Assembly (NCBI GenBank): GCA_037349105.1 | Contig: JAYJMM010000114.1 | Coordinates: 3,897,501 to 3,961,500 of the forward strand | Direction: 5' to 3' | Source of the DNA: Limnomonas spitsbergensis | Lineage: Eukaryota > Chlorophyta > Chlorophyceae > Chlamydomonadales | DNA: 64,000 bases | In this document: piece after piece, positions 11,701 to 21,702 of the stretch | Layout: the number at the start of each line of letters is the position of its first letter | Numbering within the stretch: position 1 is the first letter of the stretch | Position numbers and translations under genes: made by a program | The notes under the pieces: generated by a model | Told to the model about the DNA's origin: nothing | What the model saw: only the letters and a program-made list of their open reading frames with translations | Database searches by the model: none

Positions 11701-11719
11701 GCCGCCGCAGTGTAGATAA
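5764..11719 (+). CDS. RAD51D: RAD51D-like recombinase (RAD51 paralogue)
   Basis: Seven exons: 5764-5842, 5976-6013, 6708-6874, 7389-7482, 7982-8104, 10580-11272, 11642-11719; 424 codons including stop, all phases consistent. The N-terminus GTVEGFVHDYYTRQQ matches the FTVEDFLLHDLYEL region of plant RAD51D. Exon 3 gives SGLQLYQQASDDLRLLPSGC. Exon 4 holds Walker A in GLREGQLTELAGESSSGKTQ. Exon 5 holds GVLYFDLTNSFRAERVMAM. Exon 6 holds FRAHDIADVLTLLDRLGSAL, then Walker B in SLLIMDSISSVVTPVLGGQ, and IVSNHVVG. Exon 7 ends FEITDAGVVDVKPPQ. RAD51 paralogues act in homologous recombination in the nucleus, loading or stabilising RAD51 filaments. Odd points: a Gln/Ala-rich insertion of about 60 residues before Walker B, a Gly/Ser-rich insertion after VVG, and a 2.5-kb minisatellite-filled intron 5. 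Confidence 0.88.
6021..6100. repeat. 18-bp tandem repeat in RAD51D intron 2
   Basis: Four copies of caaataatccagtggttt directly downstream of the exon 2 donor region. Confidence 0.85.
6220..6365. repeat. About 29-bp repeat with GCATGC palindromes, RAD51D intron 2
   Basis: Three to four units of the type gcatgctgcacagcatg followed by tccaatata. The unit contains the palindrome GCATGC and the near-inverted pair catgctg/cagcatg. Confidence 0.8.
6875..7120 (+). repeat. Tandem copies of RAD51D exon 3 end plus donor
   Basis: The exon 3 end (cttccctcaggctgcaacag, then GTGAAAGG) is repeated at about 6893, 6925, 6970, 7005, 7050 and 7095, separated by A/G-rich gaaaggggaaagg filler. Several units keep the full CAACAG|GTGAAA junction, so they are extra potential donors. 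Confidence 0.85.
7690..7910 (+). repeat. Interstitial telomere-like repeats in RAD51D intron 4
   Basis: Interrupted units of the form gggtttagggcttt and gggttagggcttt resemble the plant-type telomere repeat TTTAGGG but contain regular gctt/gcttt interruptions. It is therefore an intronic minisatellite rather than a chromosome end. Confidence 0.75.
8091..9985 (+). repeat. About 32-bp minisatellite spanning the RAD51D exon 5 donor (nearly 60 copies)
   Basis: The unit is catccccccctgag, then gtgagggattaggcagga. The first unit is the real exon 5 end (codons I-P-P-E) plus donor at 8104|8105. The array fills about 1.9 kb, with point variants (tatccacc, gatcccccc, gggattgggc) that occur in runs, as expected from unequal exchange. 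Nearly every unit therefore carries a good GAG|GTGAGG donor. Confidence 0.95.
10446..10505 (+). repeat. Duplicate of RAD51D exon 6 acceptor and start
   Basis: The cctggccag acceptor followed by gacccggatgcagacgcc and ttcagccgtcaagtgctgtc is a near copy of 10571-10620. The true exon 6 is taken as the downstream copy because it continues into the coding frame. Confidence 0.85.
11473..11560 (+). repeat. Left arm of a long inverted repeat (partner 12487-12577)
   Basis: The reverse complement of this segment matches 12487-12577 over about 85-90 bp (shared core gtgcctgtaccggtttac, then cacatgtcccatgcatcaaa). The left arm lies in the last intron of RAD51D and the right arm downstream of the gene. 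No function is assigned; it may be two insertions of one element in opposite directions. Confidence 0.85.
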
Positions 11720-11799
11720 CAACTACGTACTGTCAGGGATGAGATCCGCCAAATGATCCTCTCTCTCTCTCCCCGTCTAGATGGCCGGGCGCCATGTTC

Positions 11800-11920
11800 C
11801 TGCCCCCCCTAGGTGAGGGTGGCATGGCTGCACCATGGTCCTGGCTGTGCATGGTAGCTGGAGTTGACTTTGCTCGTCCCCCACCAGCCCCTTGCGGCCG
11901 AGCATTGAGCAGGGCCCAGC
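11800..11920 (+). repeat. Dispersed repeat, copy 1 (copy 2 at 43215-43350)
   Basis: Contains ggcatggctgcaccatgg, tcctggctgtgcatggtagc and a gctcgtcccccaccagc/gagcagggcccagc end, matching 43225-43340 at roughly 80-85% by eye in the same orientation. No coding content. Confidence 0.7.
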
Positions 11921-12041
11921 AGGATGCAACGTTCTAAACTACATTCTGTCAGTCTAATCAGTCGGGACGGCATGCCAAAGAAAGGTCTTAAGTGATGGAA
12001 GGACAGCTTGTGGCCGGCGGCTATGCGTCTCCGCCATTTTG

Positions 12042-12235
12042 AAGAAAGGACTATAAGTGTGAAGAAAGGACTATAAGTGTGGAGAAATGACTATAAGTGT
12101 GAAGAAATGACTAGAATTGTGTAGAAAGGACAAAAAGTGTGAAGTAAGGACTACAATTGTGTAGAAAGGACTATAAGTGTGAAGAAAGGATTATAATTGT
12201 GAAGAAAAGACTAGAATTGTGAAGAAAGGACTTGT
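12042..12235 (+). repeat. 20-bp tandem repeat (gaagaaaggactataagtgt)
   Basis: About nine to ten imperfect copies of gaagaaaggactataagtgt, with variants gtagaaagga and ctagaattgt. Intergenic. Confidence 0.9.
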
Positions 12236-13610
12236 GTTGGAATATGACGGGAATGTGATGAACAGTTCAGACTGGCTCCTTCAGAGATTTCCCTGCTTAT
12301 ATGGGAAGATACGGAGGTGCTACTGAACTGCACTGCTGTGCATTGTAAAGACTGTGTCATTGGTTCGACTATATTCTGACACATTGGCATTGGGGGCTGG
12401 TAGAGCTGATAGGACATGGGTCCGCCTTGAATAGGGTGAGCGGAAATTATGGCGACGACTCAGCGTTTGTTTTGATACGCTCTGTTTTTCGCTTGCCGAG
12501 CTGGCGTATCTAGTGCCTGTACCGGTTTACTGTCACATGTCCCATGCATCAAAATGTGATGTTCTGCTGGACTGTAGATTGTGCATGCACTTCACATGCT
12601 GTCGTCTCAGCGTCTATCTTTCTGCGCATGTTGGCTCCCTGCTGCACTGCTGCAGTGCTTCCTTGGACCCTGTTGCCAAGGGTCTCAGGCGGCAGTGGAG
12701 CATGGGGGCTGAGGAGGGCATGTTTCACGAAAGAATGTGTCATGCATGCCGACCAATGGCGTTATCCATTTGTTTCTGGTCTTGTGACATCGATTTAAAA
12801 TGAATTGTAATGAGCTGTGGCAATGGGAACAAAAGAGAACCCGTATTGGCCTTCAGTAAGCAAAAGGTATCAGTTGCTGTTGACCTCCATTGAAGTAAAA
12901 CACTTGTTGCGACATGCTTGCTTTCAACATTCAATGCTCTCTTCCAGAAAAGGTAAGGAGGCCGGGATTGGCAGGCCCTCAGACAGTGACACTAACTTCC
13001 ACGAGTGGTACTGGGTGGGTCATGCATGCCTTGGGTGGGATGCCCTAGCTTGTGGAGGAGGAGGTGGTAAATGAACATCATTGAGGCGAAGACGTTTTAG
13101 AGGATAGGGATTCCTTTAACTGGTTTGATGTCCAGCCTGTTGTCTGTCTCTTACCAATATCAGTGACCAATATCAGTGACCTGAATTCCCTTCGTTGGCT
13201 GCTGCACTAAGCGTGCAGGTTGGTCAATGCTGAGGAGGTCAGAATATCACTGATTCCATGGATGAAGTGACTCGCACCATTCTCACACCGTGCTTGTCAG
13301 CTTCCCAAATTCGAATGCCGCTTCCCCCCTGACTGCACGGCGACGCCCCGCACGAATGCTACATTTCTGAGTGCAGCGGTGTGGTTATCCTCGACTTGGA
13401 GCGGGCGGTGTCAGTCTTGGAGAGGTCCCGACCAATCGTTTCTAGGGTTTGGGGGTTTGGGACCGGGCTGACATGGCATATGGAAATCAAGCTAGACTGG
13501 GCATAGCAAGTGTACTGAGCAGTTATGAGGAAGCCTTTCTGTGGGGTGGCACTGGCTTGAGAGGGTACGGAGGGGACCGGCAATCTCGGTCTCCCGATCG
13601 ATATTCTGTA

Positions 13611-16600
13611 ATGCAACGACACGTCTTCACCTCAGAATCGACGCGGCTCGGTCCCCACAGCCTGCCTAGCGCAGGGAGATCGTGTCTGGCGGTGTCAAGC
13701 CACCTGAGGTGGCATCAGAGGCATTCATGTAGAGCGGCACATAGCGGCAGCCGTGGCCTGCAGCCAAGCGAGTGTGTGAAACTCGAGGCCTGCGATGCGC
13801 TGGCCTCATGTGCTTCGTCGCCTTCTTTCCCTTTGAACGCTACGTCCCAGCGTTCGTCCAGGCGATCAATAAACACCAGGCTAGCCTCGATCGCCTCGTC
13901 CGAAATTCATGACGAAGATGGCCAACGTGATTTTAGATGCAACGCCCTCTCCAGCCAGTCCTCTTCGATATCCCAGGAGCTGCATGGTGGTGAAAGCCTA
14001 GCAGCCGCGTTGCAGCCACATGGTCAGCCACAGGCGCAGCAGCCCCGGCGACCAGAGCCTCCAGGCTTTGCTGGTGTGGGGCAGTTCCTAGCCCGGCTGG
14101 CAGACCAGGGCATGCAACGGCAGGCCATATCAGCGCCGAAGAAGCTGCTTGACGAGCGGTTGCCGCAGCGAGACAAGCCCAGCAGGGGCGGCAGCGGCCT
14201 GATCACGATCGGGCCGCCGCCGCCGCCGCCGCCGCCGTCGCCTGAGCCGGAGGATGAGGAGGAGGAGGAGGAGGGCGGCATGGCATCAGCAGCCAAGCCG
14301 CTTGCGGCCGTCGGCGCCCTCGCCTTACTCTCAATCTCTTATGTGCACATGGCCACGGCCGGGTTTGCCTTGCCGGCCATGCTGCCGTCCATTTCCTCGG
14401 AGTTGCACCTAGATGACCTGCAGGGAGCGCTACTGACTACTGGATATAGGTAGGCCCTCGAAGTGCTAGGGGATGTGGGTAGGCCTTTGAGGTTGTGGGG
14501 ATACAGGGGGGCCTTCTCATGTGTTTGGGATAAAGTCGGGCAATGAGGTGCGTTGGAGAAAGGTAGGACCGAATGGAGGTATGGGTATAGGTAGGCCTTC
14601 AAAGTGCTAGGGGATGTGGGTAGGCCTTTGAGGTTGTGGGGATACAGGTGGGCCTTCTCATGTGTTTGGGATAAAGTCGGGCCTATGAGGTGCTTTGGAG
14701 AAAGGTAGGACCGAATGGAGGTATGGGTATAGGTAGGCCTTCAAAGTGCTAGGGGATGTGGGTAGGCCTTTGAGGTTGTGGGGATACAGGTGGGCCTTCT
14801 CATGTGTTTGGGATAAAGTCGGGCCTATGAGGTGCTTTGGAGAAAGGTAGAACCGAATGGAGGTATGGGTATAGGTAGGCCTTCAAAGTGCTAGGGGATG
14901 TGGGTAGGCCTTTGAGGTTGTGGGGATACAGGTGGGCCTTCTCATGTGTTTGGGATAAAGTCGGGCCTATGAGGTGCTTGGGAGAAAGGTAGGACCGAAT
15001 GGAGGTATGGACTTGGGTAGGCCTTTGATATGCTGGGGATGTGGGTAGGACTTAAGGGTGCTGGGGATGAAGGTAGGACTGAGTGGAGGTAGGGATTTAG
15101 GTAGGCCTGCATCGTTTATAACCATGCAGTGCATCTAGAAGACCTTTCCTCAGAGTGCTGCTGATCATCAGATGCTGATAGGCTTGTGGGGAGATGGGGG
15201 AGATGTCTAGGTAAGTAAGCCTTGAAACTAGAACTATGCAAGTACGGTATGTCTAGTTTGTAAATGCCTGCCATAATCTCCGCCAAAGGGCCAAGTAGGG
15301 TTGCTGGAAGCAGGGGATGTGGGTAGGCGAGCGGCGAGATAGGGATTGAACAATATCAGTAAGGCTGGCATGGTCTCAACGCTTTGGTGCCCTTACATGT
15401 TCGGCCAGAATCTCCGCCAAAGGGCCATGTAGGGTTGCGGGGAGATGGGGATGTGGGCAGGAGATGTGGGTAGGGGAGTGGGAGGTTGGATATGAATAGG
15501 TTTGTGCAAATATTGGGATGTGGGCAGGAGAAAGATGGGGGAGTGGGAGGTGCAGCTATGAGTGGGGTTGGGCAGAGAAGGGGATGTAGGCAGGAGAAAG
15601 GTGGGGGAGTGGGAGGTGCAGCTATGAGTGGGGTTGGGCAGAGAAGGGGATGTAGGCAGGAGAAAGGTGGGGGAGTGGGAGGTGCAGCTATGAGTGGGGT
15701 TGGGCAGAGAAGGGGATGTGGGCAGGAGAAAGGTGGGGGAGTGGGAGGTGCAGCTATGAGTGGGGTTGGGCAGAGAAGGGGATGTGGGCAGGAGAAAGGT
15801 GGGGGAGTGGGAGGTGCAGCTTTGAGTGGGGTTTGGCAGAGAAGGGGATGTGGGCAGGAGAAAGGTGGGGGAGTGGGAGGTGCAGCTATGAGTGGGGTTG
15901 GGCAGAGAAGGGGATGTGGGCAGGAGAAAGGTGGGGGAGTGGGAGGTGCAGCTTTGAGTGGGGTTGGGCAGAGAAGGGGATGTGGGCAGGAGAAAGGTGG
16001 GGGAGTGGGAGGTGCAGCTATGAGTGGGGTTTGGCAGAGAAGGGGATGTAGGCAGGAGAAAGGTGGGGGAGTGGGAGGTGCAGCTATGAGTGGGGTTGGG
16101 CAGAGAAGGGGATGTGGGCAGGAGAAAGGTGGGGGAGTGGGAGGTGCAGCTATGAGTGGGGTTGGGCAGAGAAGGGGATGTGGGCAGGAGAAAGGTGGGG
16201 GAGTGGGAGGTGCAGCTATGAGTGGGGTTGGGCAGAGAAGGGGATGTAGGCAGGAGAAAGGTGGGGGAGTGGGAGGTGCAGCTATGAGTGGGGTTGGGCA
16301 GAGAAGGGGATGTAGGCAGGAGAAAGGTTGGGGAGTGGGAGGTGCAGCTATGAGTGGGGTTTGGCAGAGAAGGGGATGTGGGCAGGAGGTAGGTAGGGGA
16401 GTGGGATGTGGGTATGAAGGCAGGATGCTGGCAGCCTGGCCTGGCAGGGTGGGATGCAGAAGGCCCGAGCATGGAGCAAGTGCCTTTTGGTCTTGGTTAG
16501 GGACTAAGGGTTGAGGGGGCAGGGAGCAAGTGCCAGGAGCAGGTGCTTAGTCTCGATTACAGTTACATGTGCAGTACTGCAGTTGCCTGAAGCAGGTGCC

Positions 16601-19600
16601 TTTTTTGGTCTGGACTGAATACTCTGGATGGTGCTTGATGCTATCAAGTGTCAGGGTACCTTGGCACTAGGGGCTGTACCCTGCTATGCTGCCTCCTGAA
16701 CCCTCAGGATGGGGGTCTTGACAGAGCAGTGCACAGTGCGGAAACATGTGTGCTAGGCGAGATTCCCTTGTTCCTGAATCTGATTGCAGCAGAGAGCTGT
16801 AGGAGTTCAGTAGCGATCACGTACCGTTCGGAGGGCTTGATGAATGATTTTGCAGCATAGTGTGGGATGCAGGAAACCTATTTGCAGCTCCCTTATTCTC
16901 TTCTCTTGGGCTGGGGCTCCTTGCCAAGTTGGAGGGTCAGCTAAGTAAGTTGTAGGGTCAGCCCATCAATTTGGAGGGTCAGCCTAACAGGACGGTTGGC
17001 CCCCCCTGCCCCCCCTCCCCTTGACTTGACTTGGCTTTGCCTCGTCTCTCACAATTCATCACACCTGGGCAGATTTGAATTAATATGCCAAGAGATGAAA
17101 CTCGTGTCACCCCAGTCGGGCATGGAAACCATACCTTCCTCGTCCTCGAGAGACGTGCCCTTCTGTCACCTCCTGAGCTTCCTCGCCACCCCCCTCCACC
17201 CCTAAATTTCAGCACAGATTGTACGCTGTACATTGAGCGGGAAAAGCTTGGCACACTGCTATATGAAATTTATTAGTTAACACTTGAAGTGCTGTTTGTC
17301 TGCATTGGCACTCTTCCCCGATGCCTCCTGAACCCCTCAACCCTCTCCTGAACAGCTACTTGTATGCTTTGGCACTGGTGCCGGTTGGCGTGCTGGCTGA
17401 TCGCCTGCCCCGCAACCGACTCATGGCAGCCGGGCTTGCCTCTTGGAGCATGATGACGCTGCTTGCCTCCTACGCCCGTAACTTTGGCGAGCTGTTTGTT
17501 GCGCGAATCGGCTTCGCAGCAACACAGGCGGTCCAGAACCCCATTGCGTTTGCGCTGAGTGAGTGTGGGCCCCTGCTGATGGATCTCCTGGACGGGATGA
17601 GGGTTGAGCATCCCGCAAACCCTATGTTCCCTCTTCATGGGTTAAGTGACCTTATAAACCCGAAACCCTACAAACCTCCTGGATGGGATGAGGGTTAAGC
17701 ATCCCAGGTGTAGTGAACTTACACCCTTGAACCCCGCTTACCTCCTCGATGGGACGAGGGCTTAGCATGCCCCAAAACCTAGGTACCCTCTTTATGTGTG
17801 TTATTGACATAATAATCCCTTACCCTAAACACCTCCTCCATGGTTATTGTTCCCCTCACCCTGAACCCTGTGTGCCTCCTTAATGGGTTCAGGGTCGGGA
17901 GCCCCCACACGCTGTGTGCCTCCTCCATGGCTGCAGAGTAAATGAAAATTATTTTCAGCAGGAGGCCATGATGGACTCACTGGTCTAGTAAATGGTTTTG
18001 GGGTTGAGGGTGTAGCACCACCTTGGACCCTGGACTGTAAACCCTTAACCCTTACACTCTATGATGGACTCCTGGGCTCCAAAACATCCTCAGAGACTTC
18101 ATGCTTTGTTGTCAGGGGCATGGTGAGAATGTCATACTGATATCCTGTCGATTTGCATGAGGCCCACGTCCGCATGCCCTAGTAGGACTAGGGCCGGCAC
18201 CCCCATGCACCCCCATGCCGTAGGAGCAGCCCACAGTTAGGGTGCATGCCCATGCAAACACAGCAGACACCCACATGCGCAATTACGCACGGCCCAGGAA
18301 GAGTCTTGCTGACAGCCCCAATCCCCTCCTCCCCTGCCCCCAACTGTCCTGCAGTTCCGGAGCTGTTTCCAAATAACAAATCAGCGGCGCTCGCAATCTA
18401 CAACTGCTCGATCTACTTGGGTCGAGCCTTGTCCTTTGGCGCGGTGCTGGCGGCGGAGAAGATCGGGGAGGGCCGTACCTCAGTGGCTGCGATGTCCGAG
18501 GTGGTGCCGGCGGATGTGTCGCAGGTAGGGTTAAGGGTTAAGGTTCTGAGATGGTGCTGGCTGATGTATCACAGGTAGGGTTCAGGGTCTAAGGAGCTGC
18601 CAGCTGATGTACCACTGATGGGGGTAAGGGTTGAGGTTCCGAGGTGGTGCCGGCGGATTTGTTGCAGGTAGGGTACAGGTTAAGGGACTGAGGAGGTGCT
18701 GGCTGATGTATCACAGGTAGGGTTTAGGGCTTTGGGTCCAAGGAGGTGCTGGCTGATGTATCGCTGATAGGGTTTATGGCTTTGGGTCCAAGGAGGTACT
18801 GGCTGATGTATCAACGGTATGGTTTAGGGCTTAGGGTCCATGGAGGTGCTGGCTGATGTATCACAGGTAGGGTTTAGGGCTTAGGGTCCATGGAGGTGCT
18901 GGCTGATGTATCGCTGATAGGGATTAGGGCTTTGGGTCCAAGGAGGTGCTGGCTGATGTATCACAGGTAGGGTTTAGGGCTTATGGTCATGGAGGTGCTG
19001 GCTGATGTATCACAGGTAGGGTTTAGGGCTTAGGGTCCATGGAGGTGCTGGCTGATGTATCGCTGATAGGGTTTGGGGCTTTGGGTCCAAGGAGGTGCTG
19101 GCTGATGTATCGCTGATAGGGTTTAGGGCTTTGGGTCCAAGGAGGTGCTGGCTGATGTATCGCTGATAGGGTTTATGGCTTTGGGTCCAAGGAGGTACTG
19201 GCTGATGTATCGCTGATAGGGTTTGGGGCTTTGGGTCCAAGGAGGTGCTGGCTGATGTATCACAGGTAGGGATTAGGGCTTTGGGTCCAAGGAGGTGCTG
19301 GCTGATGTATCGCTGATAGGGATTAGGGCTTTGGGTCCAAGGAGGTACTGGCTGATGTATCGCTGATAGGGTTTAGGGCTTTGGGTCCAAGGAGGTGCTG
19401 GCTGATGTATCGCTGATAGGGTTTAGGGCTTTGGGTCCAAGGAGGTACTGGCTGATGTATCGCTGATAGGGTTTAGGGCTTTGGGTCCAAGGAGGTGCTG
19501 GCTGATGTATCACAGGTAGGGTTTAGGGCTTTGGGTCCAAGGAGGTGCTGGCTGATGTATCGCTGATAGGGTTTAGGGCTTTGGGTCCAAGGAGGTGCTG

Positions 19601-21702
19601 GCTGATGTATCACAGGTAGGGTTTAGGGCTTTGGGTCCAAGGAGGTGCTGGCTGATGTATCACAGGTAGGGTTTAGGGCTTTGGGTCCAAGGAGGTGCTG
19701 GCTGATGTATCACAGGTAGGGTTTAGGGCTTAGGGTCCATGGAGGGCTGTATTCCAGCGTTTACGATGATAGAGGTGGTGCTGGCTGACGCAGCGCATGT
19801 GCAGCTGAAGCCACTGCCCAGTGGGGGGTTATGATGGGGTATGAAGAACGATATCCTTCGCATCTACCGCTGTGCTTGTTTTGCTGTTGAAGGTACCGAT
19901 GACTTATGCCCCTGCTTCGTAACAGCTCCTGGCTTCTCATTTTTTCTTGTTTCCACAACTTCGACACAGTAATTGAATGTTGCTGCTCCTTGGCCTGTCA
20001 TGGCGTGTGGTCGGAGGTTGTGGCGGCCTGCGAAGTAGCGCATCAATGGTATCTAAAGCAATTCATCGCTGCTCCTTGTCCCTCAAGGTGGAACAAGCAG
20101 CTTCTGCGACGTCGCTCGTTTTCTTCGTCCCCATAGAAAAACTGGACCTGCGCCTCGTTAGCATCGTCTACACAAGAGGCGACTACGCTGCGGTCAGCCC
20201 GAACTACACCTACTACTCCCCTGTGGAGGCGGCCGCGGCAACCGAATCGGCCAAGGCTGGGGTTGGCGATTTGGTGTCTCTGGACGAGGGCTCCTGGCGC
20301 GACGTGCTGCGGTGGATCGCCGTGCCTGGCTTCCTGATCTCGCTCGCGCTGCTGTTTGCGCTGCCCGAGCCGCGCAACAAGAAGGCCGTGGCCAGTAGTA
20401 ACAGTTCTGCGGTCCCTGCACGGAAGATGAGCCTCAAACAGGCCGCGGCGGCGGAAGCCGCGGCCGCCGCCGCAGCAGAGCCTCCGCCGATGAAGGACTT
20501 GATGGCCAGCCTGTTGGAGCTGCTGCGTAGCCCGGCCTTCCTGACCACGACGCTGGCCGCGTCGCTCAACGACGTCGGCAGCTACGCGCTGATCGCGTGG
20601 CAGTCCACGTTCTACGAGCGCGTGTTCCACCTCACCCCCGCGGTGTATGCCGTGACGCTCGCGGCGGTCCTCCCGATCGGCGGGCTGGTTGGGGGCGTCG
20701 GCGGCGGCTGGGCTGCTGACCGCCTGGGGCCTGGGAACCGCGCCCTGATCACGTCCGGGGCGTCGGTGCTGGCGGCACCGCTCATGCTCTGGTCGCTGAT
20801 AGCGGATAACCCGGATGAGAGCTTCTTGGCGCTTCTTGTCGGCTTCTCGCTGTCAGAGGCGTGGCGGGCGCCCGCCGCCGTTATGGCGAGGTGAGAGCGG
20901 ACGAGGGCCGCTCCCGGATGCCTTTTTCTGCTGGCAGAAGGGGCACAGCTGGGTGTCTCTGCTCTCTCTTGCAGGTCAGACTTGGTACTGAAAAAACAGT
21001 CCATGCAATTCTGTCCTCATAGTGTAGCACATTCAACCGCGCATCGACCCCTCTCGCCACGCAGGCAGGATTTGTTTTTAGCACAAATTGAATGAAACAG
21101 AAACATGTTTGATACATGTTTGAGACAATTGTATGGATAATATTTCCAGTGCAGTGTGACGAAATAGGCAGCACTGACAAAAATCCATACAATTCTCACC
21201 TCACCCCAACCACGCACTGACCTGTCTCTCGCCGCGCAGGAAGGAAATCTCTTTAGCACTGATTGAATGGATCATCTTTTCAGTGCAGTGACGGAATAGG
21301 CAGCGTTGACAAAAATGCATAGCACCTCACCCCAACCACGCACTGACCCGACGTTTGCCACGCACTGACCCCCAACCACGCACCGACCCCCAACCATGCA
21401 CCGACCCTCAACCATGCACTGACTTGTCTCTCTTGCCGCACAGGAACGTGGCACCAGCTGCCATGGCTTCCACCTCAACAGCGCTGTACCTGTGCATCCG
21501 GAACCTCGTGGGCGGGCTCGGGCCGCTCGGCGTCGCACTGATCAGCGAGCGCCTCGGCGGTGACCTGCGCACGGCCATGCTGCTGGTGCCTGCGGCCTAC
21601 CTCGCATCGGGGGGGCTGTTTCTGGTCGCCGAGGGGCATCATTCGAAGCTAGCCGCAGAGCAACAGGCGACGCTGGCTCTGGAACAGGGGGGGGTGAAGT
21701 AG
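13611..21702 (+). CDS. MFS transporter with transit-peptide-like N-terminus
   Basis: Five exons: 13611-14449, 17356-17558, 18355-18524, 20088-20890, 21444-21702 (758 codons including stop; an in-frame ATG at 13473 is an alternative start). Residues 1 to about 220 are R/S/A/Q-rich and without membrane segments; the first ~60 resemble a plastid transit peptide. A P-rich and acidic stretch follows, then MFS helices from ALALLSISYVHMATAGFALP. The MFS signature loop is VGVLADRLPRNRLMAAGLAS, followed by PELFPNNKSAALAIYNCSIY. The C-terminal half has GGGWAADRLGPGNRALITSG and RNLVGGLGPLGVALISERLG. About 12 helices fit. The sequence recalls spinster-type or bacterial-type MFS carriers, but the substrate cannot be told. 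A cytosolic loop insertion rich in Ala lies in exon 4. Confidence 0.8.
14440..15085 (+). repeat. About 145-bp tandem repeat spanning the MFS exon 1 donor
   Basis: The exon end and donor (tggatatag|gtaggccctcgaag) recur as gggtatag|gtaggccttcaaag at about 14583, 14728 and 14870. Each unit also contains tgtgggtaggcctttgagg and tacaggtgggccttctca. Confidence 0.88.
15500..16400 (+). repeat. 66-bp minisatellite in MFS intron 1 (about 13-14 copies)
   Basis: Unit begins ggggatgtaggcaggagaaa and continues ggtgggggagtgggaggtgc, then agctatgagtggggttgggc. Because 66 is divisible by three, all frames stay open across the array, giving 22-residue repeat reading frames on both strands (15393-16472 minus, 15486-16514 plus), which I do not regard as genes. 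Confidence 0.93.
17570..17960 (+). repeat. Degenerate about 90-bp repeat in MFS intron 2
   Basis: Three to four units containing gatgggatgagggttaagc, with flanking aacccta and cctcct words, follow the exon 2 donor. Confidence 0.7.
18505..19748 (+). repeat. 50-bp minisatellite spanning the MFS exon 3 donor (about 24 copies)
   Basis: The exon 3 end (gtgccggcggatgtgtcgcag|GTAGGG) is repeated as gtgctggctgatgtatcacag|gtagggtttagggctttggg, then tccaaggag. In about half of the units CACAG|GTAGGG is replaced by CGCTGATAGGG, which removes the GT donor; the two variants alternate in blocks. Confidence 0.95.
20960..21443 (+). repeat. Acceptor-side repeats in MFS intron 4
   Basis: The region before exon 5 repeats ctgac(c/t)tgtctctc, ending in a CAG (about 20975, 21063, 21240 and the true site at 21443), with duplicated gcactgattgaatg/gcacaaattgaatg segments and cgcactgacccccaacca units. 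Several decoy acceptors precede the real one. Confidence 0.7.

Larger units (their letters stand above)
11720..13472. other. RAD51D/MFS intergenic region
   Basis: No gene recognised. Contents: a dispersed repeat at 11800-11920, a 20-bp tandem repeat at 12042-12235, the right arm of the inverted repeat at 12487-12577, and otherwise unremarkable sequence that should include the RAD51D 3' UTR and the promoter of the MFS gene. Confidence 0.5.

Noticed and set aside
15393..16514. 340-360-residue repeat proteins on both strands
   Set aside because: Artefact of a 66-bp repeat unit inside MFS intron 1; listed only as a finding about frame preservation.
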